This document shows positions 36,142 to 45,087 of a DNA stretch of 64,000 nt, piece after piece; positions within the stretch are counted from its first letter, which is position 1, and each line of letters opens with the position of its first letter. Source of the stretch: CAVSJJ01 sp963728395 (GTDB lineage: Bacteria > Actinomycetota > Actinomycetes > Actinomycetales > Dermatophilaceae). The position numbers and the translations under genes are program-made. The notes beneath the pieces were generated by a model. That model saw only the letters and a list, made by a program, of their open reading frames with translations. It was not told where the DNA came from and ran no database searches. Location: NCBI GenBank assembly GCA_963728395.1, contig CAVSJJ010000009.1, positions 1 to 64,000 on the forward strand, read 5' to 3'.

Positions 36142-37593
36142 TCACTTCAGCCGGGCTTCCATCATGGCCTTGGCGATCGGGGCCGCGACGCTGCCGCCGA
36201 ACCCCTCCTGGCCGAGCTTCCCGCCGTCCTCGACGACGACGGCGACGGCGATCTTGGGGTCGTTCGCCGGGGCGAACGAGATGAACCACGCGTGGGGGGC
36301 CTTTCCCTGACCATGCTGCGCGGTCCCGGTCTTGCCGGCCACCGTGACGCCCGAGATCTGCGCGCGGGTGCCGGTACCCCTCTCGACGACGTGGGTCATC
36401 ATCTGGGTCAGCTCTCCGGCGACCTCGGGCGTCACCGCGTCGGACAGCTGCTCCGGCGGCGGGCTGTCGATGACCTTCAGGTCGGACCCGAGGATCGACT
36501 GGACGAGGTAGGGCTTCATCACCGTGCCGTTGTTGGCGATGCCGGCCACCACCATCGCCATCTGCAGCGGGGTGACCCGCACGTCGTACTGCCCGATCGA
36601 GGACTGGGCGAGCTGGGGCGGGTTCGGGTCGGGCGGGAACTGGCTCGGGGTGACCCGCATGGGGATGTTCAGCTCGTCACCGAAGCCGAACTTCGCCGTC
36701 TGGGCCTTGAGCGCGTCCGCGCCGAGATGCATGCCGAGCCAGCCGAATGCCGTGTTGCACGAGATCGTCAACGCGTTGTCGAGCGAGGTCTTGCCACCCG
36801 GCCCGCAGGCACCGGGGAAGTCGTTGGGCAGGTTGGCGGTCGTCTGTGGCAGGTCGAGGGTCGCCGGACCCGGGATCTGGCTGTCCGGGGTGAACTGGCC
36901 GGAGGACAGCGCCGCCGCCGCGACGAGGACCTTGAAGGTCGACCCGGGCGGGTAGAGGTCGCCGTTGATGGCCCGGTCGACGAGGGGGCGCTCCTTGGCC
37001 GTCGAGAGCTTCTCGGAGTTGGCGACGACCTTGTCGAGGTTGTGGCTCGCCAGCTGGTTGGGGTCGTAGGACGGGTGGCTGACCATCGCGAGGATCGCGC
37101 CGGTCCGGGGGTCGAGGGCGACGGCGGCACCGCGCTGGCTGCCCAGACCCTTCGCGGCGGCGGCCTGGACCTTCGGGTCGATCGTCAGCTCGAGGCTCGC
37201 GCCCTGCGGCTTGCGGCCGGTGAACAGGTCGGACACCCGGCGGTAGAAGAGCTTGTCGCTCGAGCCGGACAGCAGCGACTGCTCGGCGGCCTCGAGCCCA
37301 CCGGCGGCCCCGAAGAAGGAGTAGTAGCCGGTGATGTGGGCGTACTCCTTGCCCTGGGGGTAGGTCCGCAGCCACTTGAACTGGTCCTTGGTCGCGACCG
37401 ACTTCGCGATGGGGGTGTCGCCGACGAGGATCTGGCCGCGCTCGCGGCCGTAGGTCGACAACAGCGTGCGGCGGTTGTCCGGCCGGGCGTTGAGCGACTT
37501 GGCCTCGACGAACTGGATGAACGTCGTCGAGACGAGCAGGGCGGCGAACAGGGCCGCGACGATCGTCGAGATCCGGCGGATGGGCGCGTTCAC
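36142..37593 (-). CDS. pbpA: penicillin-binding protein 2-like transpeptidase PbpA
   Basis: 483 residues with an N-terminal signal-anchor (ISTIVAALFAALLVSTTFI) and a transpeptidase domain: SxxK as STFK, SxN as SCN in TISCNTAF, and KTG in VAGKTGTAQ. It cross-links peptidoglycan during division or elongation. The start overlaps the rodA stop (ATGA) and pknB follows 20 bp later. In mycobacteria PknB phosphorylates PbpA, consistent with the shared operon. No pknA gene lies between pbpA and pknB, unlike in mycobacteria. Confidence 0.94.
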   Translation of the reverse strand: MNAPIRRISTIVAALFAALLVSTTFIQFVEAKSLNARPDNRRTLLSTYGRERGQILVGDTPIAKSVATKDQFKWLRTYPQGKEYAHITGYYSFFGAAGGLEAAEQSLLSGSSDKLFYRRVSDLFTGRKPQGASLELTIDPKVQAAAAKGLGSQRGAAVALDPRTGAILAMVSHPSYDPNQLASHNLDKVVANSEKLSTAKERPLVDRAINGDLYPPGSTFKVLVAAAALSSGQFTPDSQIPGPATLDLPQTTANLPNDFPGACGPGGKTSLDNALTISCNTAFGWLGMHLGADALKAQTAKFGFGDELNIPMRVTPSQFPPDPNPPQLAQSSIGQYDVRVTPLQMAMVVAGIANNGTVMKPYLVQSILGSDLKVIDSPPPEQLSDAVTPEVAGELTQMMTHVVERGTGTRAQISGVTVAGKTGTAQHGQGKAPHAWFISFAPANDPKIAVAVVVEDGGKLGQEGFGGSVAAPIAKAMMEARLK

Positions 37594-38972
37594 CGTAGCC
37601 TCACCACCTCGGTCTTCGCCTCACCCGTCGGGCTCGGCGACCCCGGCTCCGGGACCGGACGTCGCGCGTTGTCGCTGATCCGAAGCAGGATCGCGATGAG
37701 CGTCCAGTTGGCGAGGAGTGAGGAGCCCCCCGAGGAGAGGAACGGCATCGTCAGCCCGGTCAGCGGGATGACCCGGGTCACGCCGCCGACGACGACGAAG
37801 CACTGCAGCCCGAGCGAGAAGGCCAGGCCCGCGGCGAGGAGCTTGCCGAAGCCGTCCCGGGCGCCGATGGCGGTCCGCAGCCCGCGCTCGACGAGGAGGG
37901 CATAGAGGACGAGGAGGGCGAACAGCCCGACCATCCCGATCTCCTCGCCGAAGCTCGGCACGATGAAGTCGGACTCGGCGAACGGCGTCAGGTCGGGCCG
38001 CCCCTGGCCGAGACCGGTGCCGACCATCCCGCCGGCGGCCATCCCCATCAGGCCGGTGGCGAGCTGGCTCGAGGCGGCGAGGGCCTGCTGGCTGAACGTG
38101 TCGAGCCAGAGCAGCACCCGCTCCTGGACGTGCCCGAAGAGCAGGTATGCGGCATACGCGCCGGCGCAGAAGAGGAGGAGTCCGATCGCGATCCACGACA
38201 CCCGCTCCGTCGCGACATACAGCATGGCGACGAACAGGCCGAAGAAGAGCAGCGAGGTGCCGAGGTCCTTCTCGAAGACGAGGACCCCGAGGCTGAGCAG
38301 CCACGCGACGAGGATCGGCCCGAGGTCACGGGCCCGCGGCAGCGTCATCCCGACAACCTTGCGCCCGGCGACCGAGAGGGCGTCCCGGGTCTGGACGAGG
38401 TAGCCGGCGAAGAAGACGGCGAGGATGATCTTCGCGATCTCGCTCGGCTGGAACGAGAACCCGCCGAGGTTGATCCAGATCCGGGAGCCGTTGATCTGCT
38501 GGCCGAGGACCGGCAGCAGCGGTAGGAGGAGCAGCCCGAAGCCGACGGCGGCCGCCGTGTAGGTGTAGCGGCGCAGGATCCGATGGTCGCGCAGGACGAT
38601 GAGCACCCCGGCGGCGATCGCGACGGCCAGGGCGCTCCACATGAGCTGGTGGAATGCGAAGCCCTGGGTGAAGCTGCGGCCGCGGGCGAGATCGAGCCGG
38701 TAGATCATCACCAGGCCCAGGCCGTTGAGGAGCGTGACGATCGGCAGCAGCGTCGGGTCGGCATACGGAGCACGCCACCGCAGGACGAGATGGAAGCCGA
38801 CGGCGATGGCGAGGAACGCGAGGGCGTAGGTCACCAGGCTCGGCGGCACGGCTCCGTGGACCGCCATGCCGACGTTGGCGTATGCCGCGGCGACGATGCC
38901 GACCGCGAAGACGACGAGGAGCAGCTCGACGTTGCGCCCGCTACGCGGCTGGAGGGGGGTGACGACGCTCAT
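37590..38972 (-). CDS. rodA: SEDS-family peptidoglycan glycosyltransferase RodA/FtsW
   Basis: 460 residues with about ten transmembrane helices. SEDS features include INGSRIWINLGGFSFQPSEIAKI and DLTPFAESDFIVPSFGEEIG, the periplasmic-loop region that carries the catalytic Asp, and PFLSSGGSSL near the end. It polymerises lipid II together with PbpA, whose gene it overlaps by four bases. The upstream pstP stop lies three bases before its start. The locus fits mycobacterial rodA. Confidence 0.95.
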   Translation of the reverse strand: MSVVTPLQPRSGRNVELLLVVFAVGIVAAAYANVGMAVHGAVPPSLVTYALAFLAIAVGFHLVLRWRAPYADPTLLPIVTLLNGLGLVMIYRLDLARGRSFTQGFAFHQLMWSALAVAIAAGVLIVLRDHRILRRYTYTAAAVGFGLLLLPLLPVLGQQINGSRIWINLGGFSFQPSEIAKIILAVFFAGYLVQTRDALSVAGRKVVGMTLPRARDLGPILVAWLLSLGVLVFEKDLGTSLLFFGLFVAMLYVATERVSWIAIGLLLFCAGAYAAYLLFGHVQERVLLWLDTFSQQALAASSQLATGLMGMAAGGMVGTGLGQGRPDLTPFAESDFIVPSFGEEIGMVGLFALLVLYALLVERGLRTAIGARDGFGKLLAAGLAFSLGLQCFVVVGGVTRVIPLTGLTMPFLSSGGSSLLANWTLIAILLRISDNARRPVPEPGSPSPTGEAKTEVVRLR

Positions 38973-38975
38973 CGC

Positions 38976-40298
38976 TCATCCCGCCTTCGTCGTCGCGGTC
39001 CCGCGCGGTGACGCGGTCGGCGTCGGGCTCGGCTCGGTCCACGAGTCCGGCACCGACCGGCACTGCTGCCCCTGGTCGCGGGCGTAGCGGCAGGCGGCGG
39101 CCTGGACCCGGAGGCTGTCGACGAGGGCGTCAGCCTGCTCGCGGCTGCCGACGTCGGCGCCCTGGGCGAGCTCGCTCTGGTAGATCGTCGGCAGGTCGCT
39201 CACCGAGACATCGGACGTCGAGACCGCCGAGGAGAGGGCGATCGGGCCGAGGCTCTGCCGCACGCCCTGGAAGACGGTCACGAGACCGTTCTCGGCCGCG
39301 ACGTAGTACTGCTGCTGGGTCCACCGGTATGCCGCGAAGCCGCCGCCGACGACGATGACGGCCACGAGCAGGAGCGCGCCCAGCCAGCGGCCAACCCGTC
39401 CGGCCCGGCTCGTCGGGCCCTCCTCGGCGAGGGTGACCTCGTCCGGCTCCTCGTCCGCACGGGTGAGGGCAGCCGCCTTCTCCGCGGGTGTCGCGGGGAT
39501 CGGCCGGGTGCGCCGCTCCCGGGCGGCCGCGGCGCCGACGACCTGAGGCCTCGTGGGCGGCGGCGTGCCCTTGGTCCCGTCGACGACATCGCCGACGACG
39601 ACGGTGACGTTGTCGGGGGCCCCGGCCCGCAGCGCGAGGGCGACGAGGCGCTCGCAGCACTCGGTCGGGTCGGCGACCTCGAGCAGGATGCCGTTGACGG
39701 TGTCGGGGGCGACGTAGTCGGTCAGCCCGTCGGAGGCGATGAGGTAGCGGTCGCCGACCTTGGCCTGCCGGACGACGAGGTCGGGCTCGTCGGTGGGCTG
39801 GCCGGTGAGGACCCGGGTGACCAGGGAGCGCTGCGGGTGATGGGCGGCCTCCTCGGCGGTGATCCGGCCCTCGTCGACGAGGCTCTGGACGAAGCTGTGG
39901 TCCTTCGTGATCTGGGTGACCTCGCCGTCGCGGGCGAGGAAGGCGCGGGAGTCGCCGATGTGGGCGAGGACGAGCTTGTCGCGGGCGCGGAGGATGGCGA
40001 TGAGGGTCGTGCCCATCCCGTCGAGCTGCGGCTCGTCCGTCACCCGCGACCCGAGCTCGGCGTTCGCCGAGGCGATCCGCTCGAGAAGGGCCGGGCCCGC
40101 CTCGCCGCCACCGAGGGCCTGACCGTCGAGGTCGACGAGCGCGGCGATGACGGTGGAGGAGGCGATGTCGCCACCGGCGTGGCCCCCCATCCCGTCGGCC
40201 ATCGCGAGCAGGTGCGGCCCGGCATACCCCGAGTCCTGGTTGTTGGACCGGACCATCCCGACATCGGACTTGGCCGCGTAGCGAAAGGCGAAGGGCAT
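38976..40298 (-). CDS. pstP: PP2C-type serine/threonine phosphatase PstP
   Basis: 440 residues. The N-terminal catalytic PP2C domain has RSNNQDSG, MADGMGGHAGGDIAS and the metal-binding Asp residues of ASDGLTDYV and GAPDNVTVVVGD. A linker, one transmembrane helix (LGALLLVAVIVVGGGFAAYRW) and an exported tail follow. It reverses PknB phosphorylation. Position between fhaB (3-bp gap) and rodA (3-bp gap) shows tight operon packing. The C-terminal tail beyond the helix is Ser/Thr-rich and variable in the family. Confidence 0.95.
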   Translation of the reverse strand: MPFAFRYAAKSDVGMVRSNNQDSGYAGPHLLAMADGMGGHAGGDIASSTVIAALVDLDGQALGGGEAGPALLERIASANAELGSRVTDEPQLDGMGTTLIAILRARDKLVLAHIGDSRAFLARDGEVTQITKDHSFVQSLVDEGRITAEEAAHHPQRSLVTRVLTGQPTDEPDLVVRQAKVGDRYLIASDGLTDYVAPDTVNGILLEVADPTECCERLVALALRAGAPDNVTVVVGDVVDGTKGTPPPTRPQVVGAAAARERRTRPIPATPAEKAAALTRADEEPDEVTLAEEGPTSRAGRVGRWLGALLLVAVIVVGGGFAAYRWTQQQYYVAAENGLVTVFQGVRQSLGPIALSSAVSTSDVSVSDLPTIYQSELAQGADVGSREQADALVDSLRVQAAACRYARDQGQQCRSVPDSWTEPSPTPTASPRGTATTKAG

Positions 40299-40301
40299 GG
40301 G

Positions 40302-40775
40302 CTACCTCTGCAGCTCCACCGTCGTCTGGCCGATCCGGAGCACGCTGCCCGCACGGATCGGCTCGGGCTCGGTGAGCCGCATGGTGCCGAGATAGGTGCC
40401 GTTCGTGGAGCGGAGGTCCTCGACGAGCCACTGGGTGCCGTCGTGGAAGATCCGGGCATGCCGGCCCGAGGCGTAGTCGTCGTCGAGGACCAGCGCACAC
40501 TCCGGGCTGCGGCCGATGAGGATGCCGGACTCGCGCAACGGCAGGGTCGTCCCGGACAGTGGCCCACCGGTGACGACGAGCTTACTGGCTTCGCCCTTGG
40601 CGCGGCGGCTGCGCTTGGCCGGCCTCTGTTCGCCGCCCCCGCCGGCGCGCGGGGTGCGGCGGGAGACCTGGGTGCCGAAGAGGTCGCCGCGGAGCACCCC
40701 GACGATGGAGAAGACGAACGCCCAGAGGAGCACGAGCATCCCGAGACGCATGATCGTCAGCGTCAGCTCACTCAT
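40302..40775 (-). CDS. fhaB: FHA-domain protein FhaB (FipA-like)
   Basis: 157 residues. One N-terminal helix (MLVLLWAFVFSIVGVLRGDLFG) anchors it in the membrane. A C-terminal FHA domain (residues about 75-155) has the phosphothreonine-binding signature GRSPECALVLDDDYASGRHARI and STNGTYLG. It links phosphorylated partners to the divisome. It is 18 bp downstream of fhaA and three bp upstream of pstP. Confidence 0.93.
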   Translation of the reverse strand: MSELTLTIMRLGMLVLLWAFVFSIVGVLRGDLFGTQVSRRTPRAGGGGEQRPAKRSRRAKGEASKLVVTGGPLSGTTLPLRESGILIGRSPECALVLDDDYASGRHARIFHDGTQWLVEDLRSTNGTYLGTMRLTEPEPIRAGSVLRIGQTTVELQR

Positions 40776-40793
40776 CGCAGGCCTCCGCGCCGG

Positions 40794-41696
40794 TCACCGG
40801 CGGCCGGCCCGGTAGGTCACCGACGTCCGCCCGACGGTGACCCGGTCGCCGTCGTGCAGGTGCTCCGAGGTCACCCGGTCGCCGTTGACGAACGTGCCGT
40901 TCGTGGAGCCGAGGTCGCGGATCGTCGTGACGAAGTGCGGCCCGTCCGTCGTCACCCGGATCTCGCTGTGCCGCCGCGAGATGCCGGGATCGTCGAGGAC
41001 GATGTCGGCCGAGTCGTCGCGGCCGAGGATGGTCAGGGCACCCATGAGCGGGTAGCGGTCGCCGTCGACGTCGAGCCAGGGACGGTCGGCGGGGTTGACC
41101 CGGCGGGTCCGTTCGGGTGCGCTCGCCGTCTCGGCCGTGTGCCGTGCCGTTGCCGAGGCGGCTGCGTCGGCGCCGGCCGCGGCGCTCGCGGCTCCGGCAG
41201 CGGCACCCGCCTGGGCCGTCCCGGCCCCCGCGGGAGCGCCGGCCGGGCCGGCGCCGGGCTCGGCGGCATGCCCGCCGGGGGCCGGCACGGCTCGGGACTG
41301 GCCGGTCTGACCGGTGGCGTCGGGACGCTTGGCCGTCGCGGGCCGGACCCGGAAGACCCCGGTCTCGAGGGTGTCGTCGACGTCGAAGGCGACGTCGAAC
41401 GGTCCCCCGGGCTGGTAGTGCTGGCTGTCGGCATGCTCCATCGCCGCGGCGACGAGCTCGTCCTTGAGGCCCTCCTCGTCCTGGGAGAGCCGCTCGTAGT
41501 CGGTGCCGCTCAGCTCGATCTGGAAGATGTTGGGGACGAGACTGCGGCCCTTGCCGATGATCGAGGCCCGGTCGTCCATGGCCCGGCGGATGGCGCTCGC
41601 GATCTCGACCGGCTGCACCTCGGCCCGGAAGGCCTTGGCGAACACGCCGTTGACGGCCTGCTCGAGGCGAGCCTCCATGCGGTCGAACAGGCCCAT
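40794..41696 (-). CDS. fhaA: FhaA: DUF3662 and FHA domain protein
   Basis: 300 residues from ATG 41696, preceded by GGGAGGTGAG; the longer frame to 41807 has no site. The N-terminal DUF3662 domain (MGLFDRMEARLEQAVNGVFAKAF... ) covers about 115 residues, an Ala/Gly/Pro-rich linker follows, and the last 90 residues are an FHA domain (GRDDSADIVLDDPGISRRHSEI, STNGTFVNG). In mycobacteria FhaA binds phosphorylated MviN pseudokinase and regulates peptidoglycan precursor flipping. It heads the signalling operon. Confidence 0.94.
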   Translation of the reverse strand: MGLFDRMEARLEQAVNGVFAKAFRAEVQPVEIASAIRRAMDDRASIIGKGRSLVPNIFQIELSGTDYERLSQDEEGLKDELVAAAMEHADSQHYQPGGPFDVAFDVDDTLETGVFRVRPATAKRPDATGQTGQSRAVPAPGGHAAEPGAGPAGAPAGAGTAQAGAAAGAASAAAGADAAASATARHTAETASAPERTRRVNPADRPWLDVDGDRYPLMGALTILGRDDSADIVLDDPGISRRHSEIRVTTDGPHFVTTIRDLGSTNGTFVNGDRVTSEHLHDGDRVTVGRTSVTYRAGRR

Positions 41697-41863
41697 GCGG
41701 CTCACCTCCCAGGGGTCACGTCGGTGTCGCGTCGCGGGGGCACGGCGCGCGGCCAGGGCACATGTCTTCCGTGCGATGGTATCCGCCGTACCGCCATACC
41801 CGGTCATTGCGGGCCCGTGGGGCGCTGACCCCTGCCCGGCCGTCCTCCCGGCTCCGGGCCGCT

Positions 41864-41893
41864 TTGAAGTGGGGGCGGGTCATGCGGCACACT
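41864..41893 (+). promoter_or_regulatory. putative tRNA-Leu promoter
   Basis: TTGAAG (41864-41869) and CACACT (41888-41893) are 18 bases apart; the predicted start falls about six bases before the mature tRNA 5' end. Confidence 0.4.
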
Positions 41894-41905
41894 GGGACGG
41901 CTCAC

Positions 41906-41988
41906 GCGAGAGTGGCGGAACGGCAGACGCGCTGTCTTCAGGTGGCAGTGTCCTTATGGGCGTGGGGGTTCAAATCCCCCCTCTCGCA
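41906..41988 (+). tRNA. tRNA-Leu(CAG)
   Basis: Acceptor GCGAGAG (41906-41912) pairs with CTCTCGC (41981-41987), followed by discriminator A. The anticodon stem CTGTC/GGCAG encloses loop TTCAGGT with anticodon CAG. A long class II variable arm (GTGTCCTTATGGGCGT) and T-arm GGGGGTTCAAATCCCCC identify a leucine tRNA. CCA is not encoded. Its place after fhaA matches leuT in mycobacteria. Confidence 0.95.
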
Positions 41989-41996
41989 CTCAGCGG

Positions 41997-42812
41997 TCAG
42001 ATGGAGTAGGGCTGCGGGTCCTCGCGGGCCCGCACCCCGATTGAGTAGCCGGCACTGGAGAAGTCGGTGAGCACGGCATACCGATCGCCACGAACGACCG
42101 TGTCCCGCACCTCCATCGGCGTGCCGGTCCGCCGGCCGAGCCGCTCGATCCGCAGGCAGGCGACGGCGTCGGGCACCTCGAGCAGCGCGCCCGTCCGCTC
42201 GTCCGGGACGATCGCACTCACCCGCTCGGTCCCGTCGGTGAGCACGACCCCGGTCCGCGCCGCGAGCTCGTCGTAGAGCGCCGTGTGGGTGAATGCCACC
42301 TCCATGAGGCTCCGAGCGATCGAGGCCGGCAGCCAGGTCAGGTCGTGCGCCAGCGGCTCCCCGTCCGCCAGTCGGACCCGCTCGAGGTGGAACAGCTCGG
42401 CCTCGGGAGCCAGGCCCAGCCGGCTCGCCACTGCCGGGTCCGCGACGAGGGCCTGGGTGAGGACGACGCTCGTCTGGACCATCCCGCGCGCCTCGACCTC
42501 GCGGAAGAGTGAGTACAGCGTGCCGAGCGGCTGGTCGATGCCTCGCCGCACGTGGCTCGCCCGCCCGCGGGAGGTCTCGAGGACGCCCCGCTCCCGCAGC
42601 CGCCGCAGGGCCTCGCGGACCGTATGCCGCGACACGGCATACTCCGCGACGAGCTCGTGCTCGCCGGGGAAGGCGGACGCGAACTCCCCGAGCGCGAGCC
42701 GGCGGGTGAGATCGTCGTGCAGCTGCGACCAGAGCGGGGTCCCGGCGGACCGGTTAAGCGCCCGGGCCCCCGCCCGGCCGGGCGTCGGCCCCGACGACCT
42801 CGGTGTGCTCAC
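41997..42812 (-). CDS. GntR-family regulator with UTRA domain (HutC subfamily)
   Basis: 271 residues from GTG 42812, with GGAAGGGG five bases upstream. A winged HTH (PLWSQLHDDLTRRLALGEF... AVSRHTVREALRRLRERG) is followed by a UTRA ligand-binding domain. It ends eight bases from the tRNA-Leu 3' end, convergent. It is divergent from the SMP-30 lactonase gene and may regulate it, with a sugar acid or similar ligand; that is inference. Confidence 0.88.
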   Translation of the reverse strand: MSTPRSSGPTPGRAGARALNRSAGTPLWSQLHDDLTRRLALGEFASAFPGEHELVAEYAVSRHTVREALRRLRERGVLETSRGRASHVRRGIDQPLGTLYSLFREVEARGMVQTSVVLTQALVADPAVASRLGLAPEAELFHLERVRLADGEPLAHDLTWLPASIARSLMEVAFTHTALYDELAARTGVVLTDGTERVSAIVPDERTGALLEVPDAVACLRIERLGRRTGTPMEVRDTVVRGDRYAVLTDFSSAGYSIGVRAREDPQPYSI

Positions 42813-42987
42813 CCATGCCCCTTCCCGGGAGCGGTGCTGACGCGCTCCCCTCGCGCCGTCGACCCTACGCGGCGGCCGGGTGCGCCCGAGCCCGTCGTGG
42901 CCGAGAGAGCCTGCCCCCTCCCGCCCGGGCCGTCCCGGTGCCAGAGTGGGGGCACCCGGTGATCCACGACGACGTGATGGGCGAGCG

Positions 42988-43851
42988 ATGACTGCTGCGG
43001 CGATCCTCCACGAGGGGCTGGCATTCGGCGAGGGCCCGCGCTGGCACGACGGGGCGCTGTGGTTCAGCGACTTCTACCGACGCGCCGTCTACGCCCTCGC
43101 CCCGGACGGCACACAGACCAAGGTCGTCGACGTCCCCGCCCAGCCCTCGGGCCTCGGCTGGCTCGCCGACGGCCGGCTCCTCGTCTCGAGCATGACCGAC
43201 CACAGGGTGCTGCGTCTCGAGCCGGACGGGAGCCTCGTCACCCATGCCGACCTGAGCGAGCTCGCGGACCACCACCTCAACGACCTCATCACCGACGCGA
43301 CGGGTCGGGCCTACGTCGGCAACTTCGGCTACGACCTGCACGCCGACATGGCCGAGCGCGACATCCCGACGATCCTCGCCGACGAGGCCGCCGGTGCGAC
43401 GCGGCTCGCCCGGGTCGACCCGGACGGCGCCGTCAGCGTGGCCGCCGAGGGGGTCCGCTTCCCCAACGGGATGGCCTGGCAGGACGAGGGGCGCACCCTC
43501 GTCCTCGCCGAGACCCTCCGGCTCCGGCTGACGGCATACGACGTCGCCGCCGACGGCACCCTCTCGGCGCCGCGCGTGTGGGCCTCGACCGCGCCCCAGA
43601 TGGTCGCGCCCGACGGCATCTGCGCCGACCCCGAGGGCGGCATCTGGGTGGCGGCCGCGCTCGGCAACGCCGTGGTCCGCTATGCCGAGGGTGGCGAGGT
43701 GACCGGTCGGGTCGAGACGAGCCAGATCGCCTACGCCTGCGCCATCGGGGGGCCCGACGGCCGGACCCTCTATGCGATGACCGCACCCTCGAGCGAGCCA
43801 CGGATCGTCGACGGGCAGCGGCTCGGACGGATCGAGTCCGCCCGGGTGTAG
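42988..43851 (+). CDS. SMP-30/gluconolactonase/LRE family protein
   Basis: 287 residues, six-bladed beta-propeller. The repeats carry FGEGPRWHDGALWFSDF near the N-terminus and LNDLITDATGRAYVGNFG and FPNGMAWQDEGRTLVLAET, which hold the Glu, Asn and Asp metal ligands of the family. It hydrolyses a lactone, perhaps an aldonolactone, with a divalent metal. It is divergent from the GntR regulator by 175 bp. The ATG at 42988 has only a weak ribosome site. Confidence 0.85.
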   Translation: MTAAAILHEGLAFGEGPRWHDGALWFSDFYRRAVYALAPDGTQTKVVDVPAQPSGLGWLADGRLLVSSMTDHRVLRLEPDGSLVTHADLSELADHHLNDLITDATGRAYVGNFGYDLHADMAERDIPTILADEAAGATRLARVDPDGAVSVAAEGVRFPNGMAWQDEGRTLVLAETLRLRLTAYDVAADGTLSAPRVWASTAPQMVAPDGICADPEGGIWVAAALGNAVVRYAEGGEVTGRVETSQIAYACAIGGPDGRTLYAMTAPSSEPRIVDGQRLGRIESARV

Positions 43852-43944
43852 CCGGCCGCATCTCGACGGGAACCGCGGCGCGACGCCACCGATGGCTAGC
43901 CTGGAGCCGTCCCCGTGCCCAGCCGCCCGAGCAGAGGAACCCGC

Positions 43945-44331
43945 ATGCCGTCCGCCACCCACCGAGCCCAGACGATCCTCGCGGGGTCACGACTGCGGAG
44001 GGTGCTCGGGAAGCACACGGTGATCCTCCGGTATGCCGCCCCGTCCTCCGGCCGCCCCGTCGAGCTGCCCGTCTGGGCCGCCCCGAACGGCACCGGCTGG
44101 GTCGTCCTCGTCGCCAGGCACGACGACGAGCACTGGTGGCGCGCCTTCCGCCGGCCCCTGGCGGCGACGGTGACCGACGACCAGCCGACCTTCGACGTCG
44201 TTGGCCGTCTCGTCACCGACCCCGAGGAGCGGCTCCGGTTGACCGAGACCTATCTCGCCGCGATCCCCATGGCCAGGCGCCAGGTGCGGCCCGGGACGCC
44301 GGTCGTCGTCTTCGACCGGGTCGGCCGATGA
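43945..44331 (+). CDS. hypothetical nitroreductase/deazaflavin-type small protein
   Basis: 128 residues. The pattern LRYAAPSSGRPVELPVWAAPNGTGWVVLVARHDDEHWWRAFRRP resembles the split-barrel deazaflavin-dependent (F420) nitroreductase or PNPOx-like family, but the match is not strong enough to assign. AGAGGA precedes ATG 43945; an upstream GTG (43915) is possible. The stop overlaps the dienelactone hydrolase start by ATGA, so the two are coupled. Confidence 0.6.
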   Translation: MPSATHRAQTILAGSRLRRVLGKHTVILRYAAPSSGRPVELPVWAAPNGTGWVVLVARHDDEHWWRAFRRPLAATVTDDQPTFDVVGRLVTDPEERLRLTETYLAAIPMARRQVRPGTPVVVFDRVGR

Positions 44332-45059
44332 GCGCGCTCGACGGCTGGGCGCGCGGCTCGCACACCGCCGAGGGCTTCACGCACGACACCTACCGCAGGG
44401 GATCCGGGCCCGGCGTCATCGTCATCCACGAGATGCCGGGGATGACCCAGGAGGTGATCGCCTTCGCCGAGGAGGTCGTCTCGGCCGGCTACACCGTCGT
44501 CATGCCCCAGCTGTTCGGGACCCCGGGCGCCCCGATGGGGGTGCGGACCTCGGTCAAGGCCTTCGCCCAGGTGTGCGTCAGCGCGGAGTTCACCAAGCTC
44601 GCGACCGGCGTCACCGCTCCGCTGGCCGGCTGGCTGCGCTCGCTCGCCCGCGAGCTCCACGCCGAGCTGGGTGGCCCCGGCGTCGGCGCCCTCGGAATGT
44701 GCTTCACCGGCGGATTCGCCCTCGCGATGATGGTCGACCCGTCGGTCGCGGCACCGGTCCTCGCCCAGCCGGCCGTCCCCTTCGCCATCGGCCGACGGCG
44801 CTCCGCCGACATCAACCTCTCGCCGCGGGACCTCGAGCGGGTCAAGGCCAGGGCCGCCGCCGGCTGCCCCGTCCTCGGCCTGCGCTACGCCTCGGACCGG
44901 GCGATCGGCACCCGGTTCGAGACGCTGACCAGCGAGCTCGGGGCGGCATTCGTCCCGATCGACCTCGACGGCAAGGGCCACTCGACCCTCACCCTGCACC
45001 GCCAGCAGGTCGCCGTCGACGCCGTCCTCGACTTCTTCGCCGACCGGCTGCGCCGCTGA
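44328..45059 (+). CDS. dienelactone hydrolase family protein
   Basis: 243 residues, alpha/beta hydrolase. The nucleophile elbow is GMCFTGG with Cys125, the dienelactone-hydrolase hallmark; the acid and His (LDGKGHSTL) follow. Unlike typical 230-residue enzymes it keeps an N-terminal extension of about ten residues. It hydrolyses a lactone or ester; the natural substrate is unknown. It is coupled to the upstream small protein and is convergent with the GH65 gene at 45088. Confidence 0.85.
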   Translation: MSALDGWARGSHTAEGFTHDTYRRGSGPGVIVIHEMPGMTQEVIAFAEEVVSAGYTVVMPQLFGTPGAPMGVRTSVKAFAQVCVSAEFTKLATGVTAPLAGWLRSLARELHAELGGPGVGALGMCFTGGFALAMMVDPSVAAPVLAQPAVPFAIGRRRSADINLSPRDLERVKARAAAGCPVLGLRYASDRAIGTRFETLTSELGAAFVPIDLDGKGHSTLTLHRQQVAVDAVLDFFADRLRR

Positions 45060-45087
45060 TCCGGCCGGCTCCGCGCCGTGCCGGGGA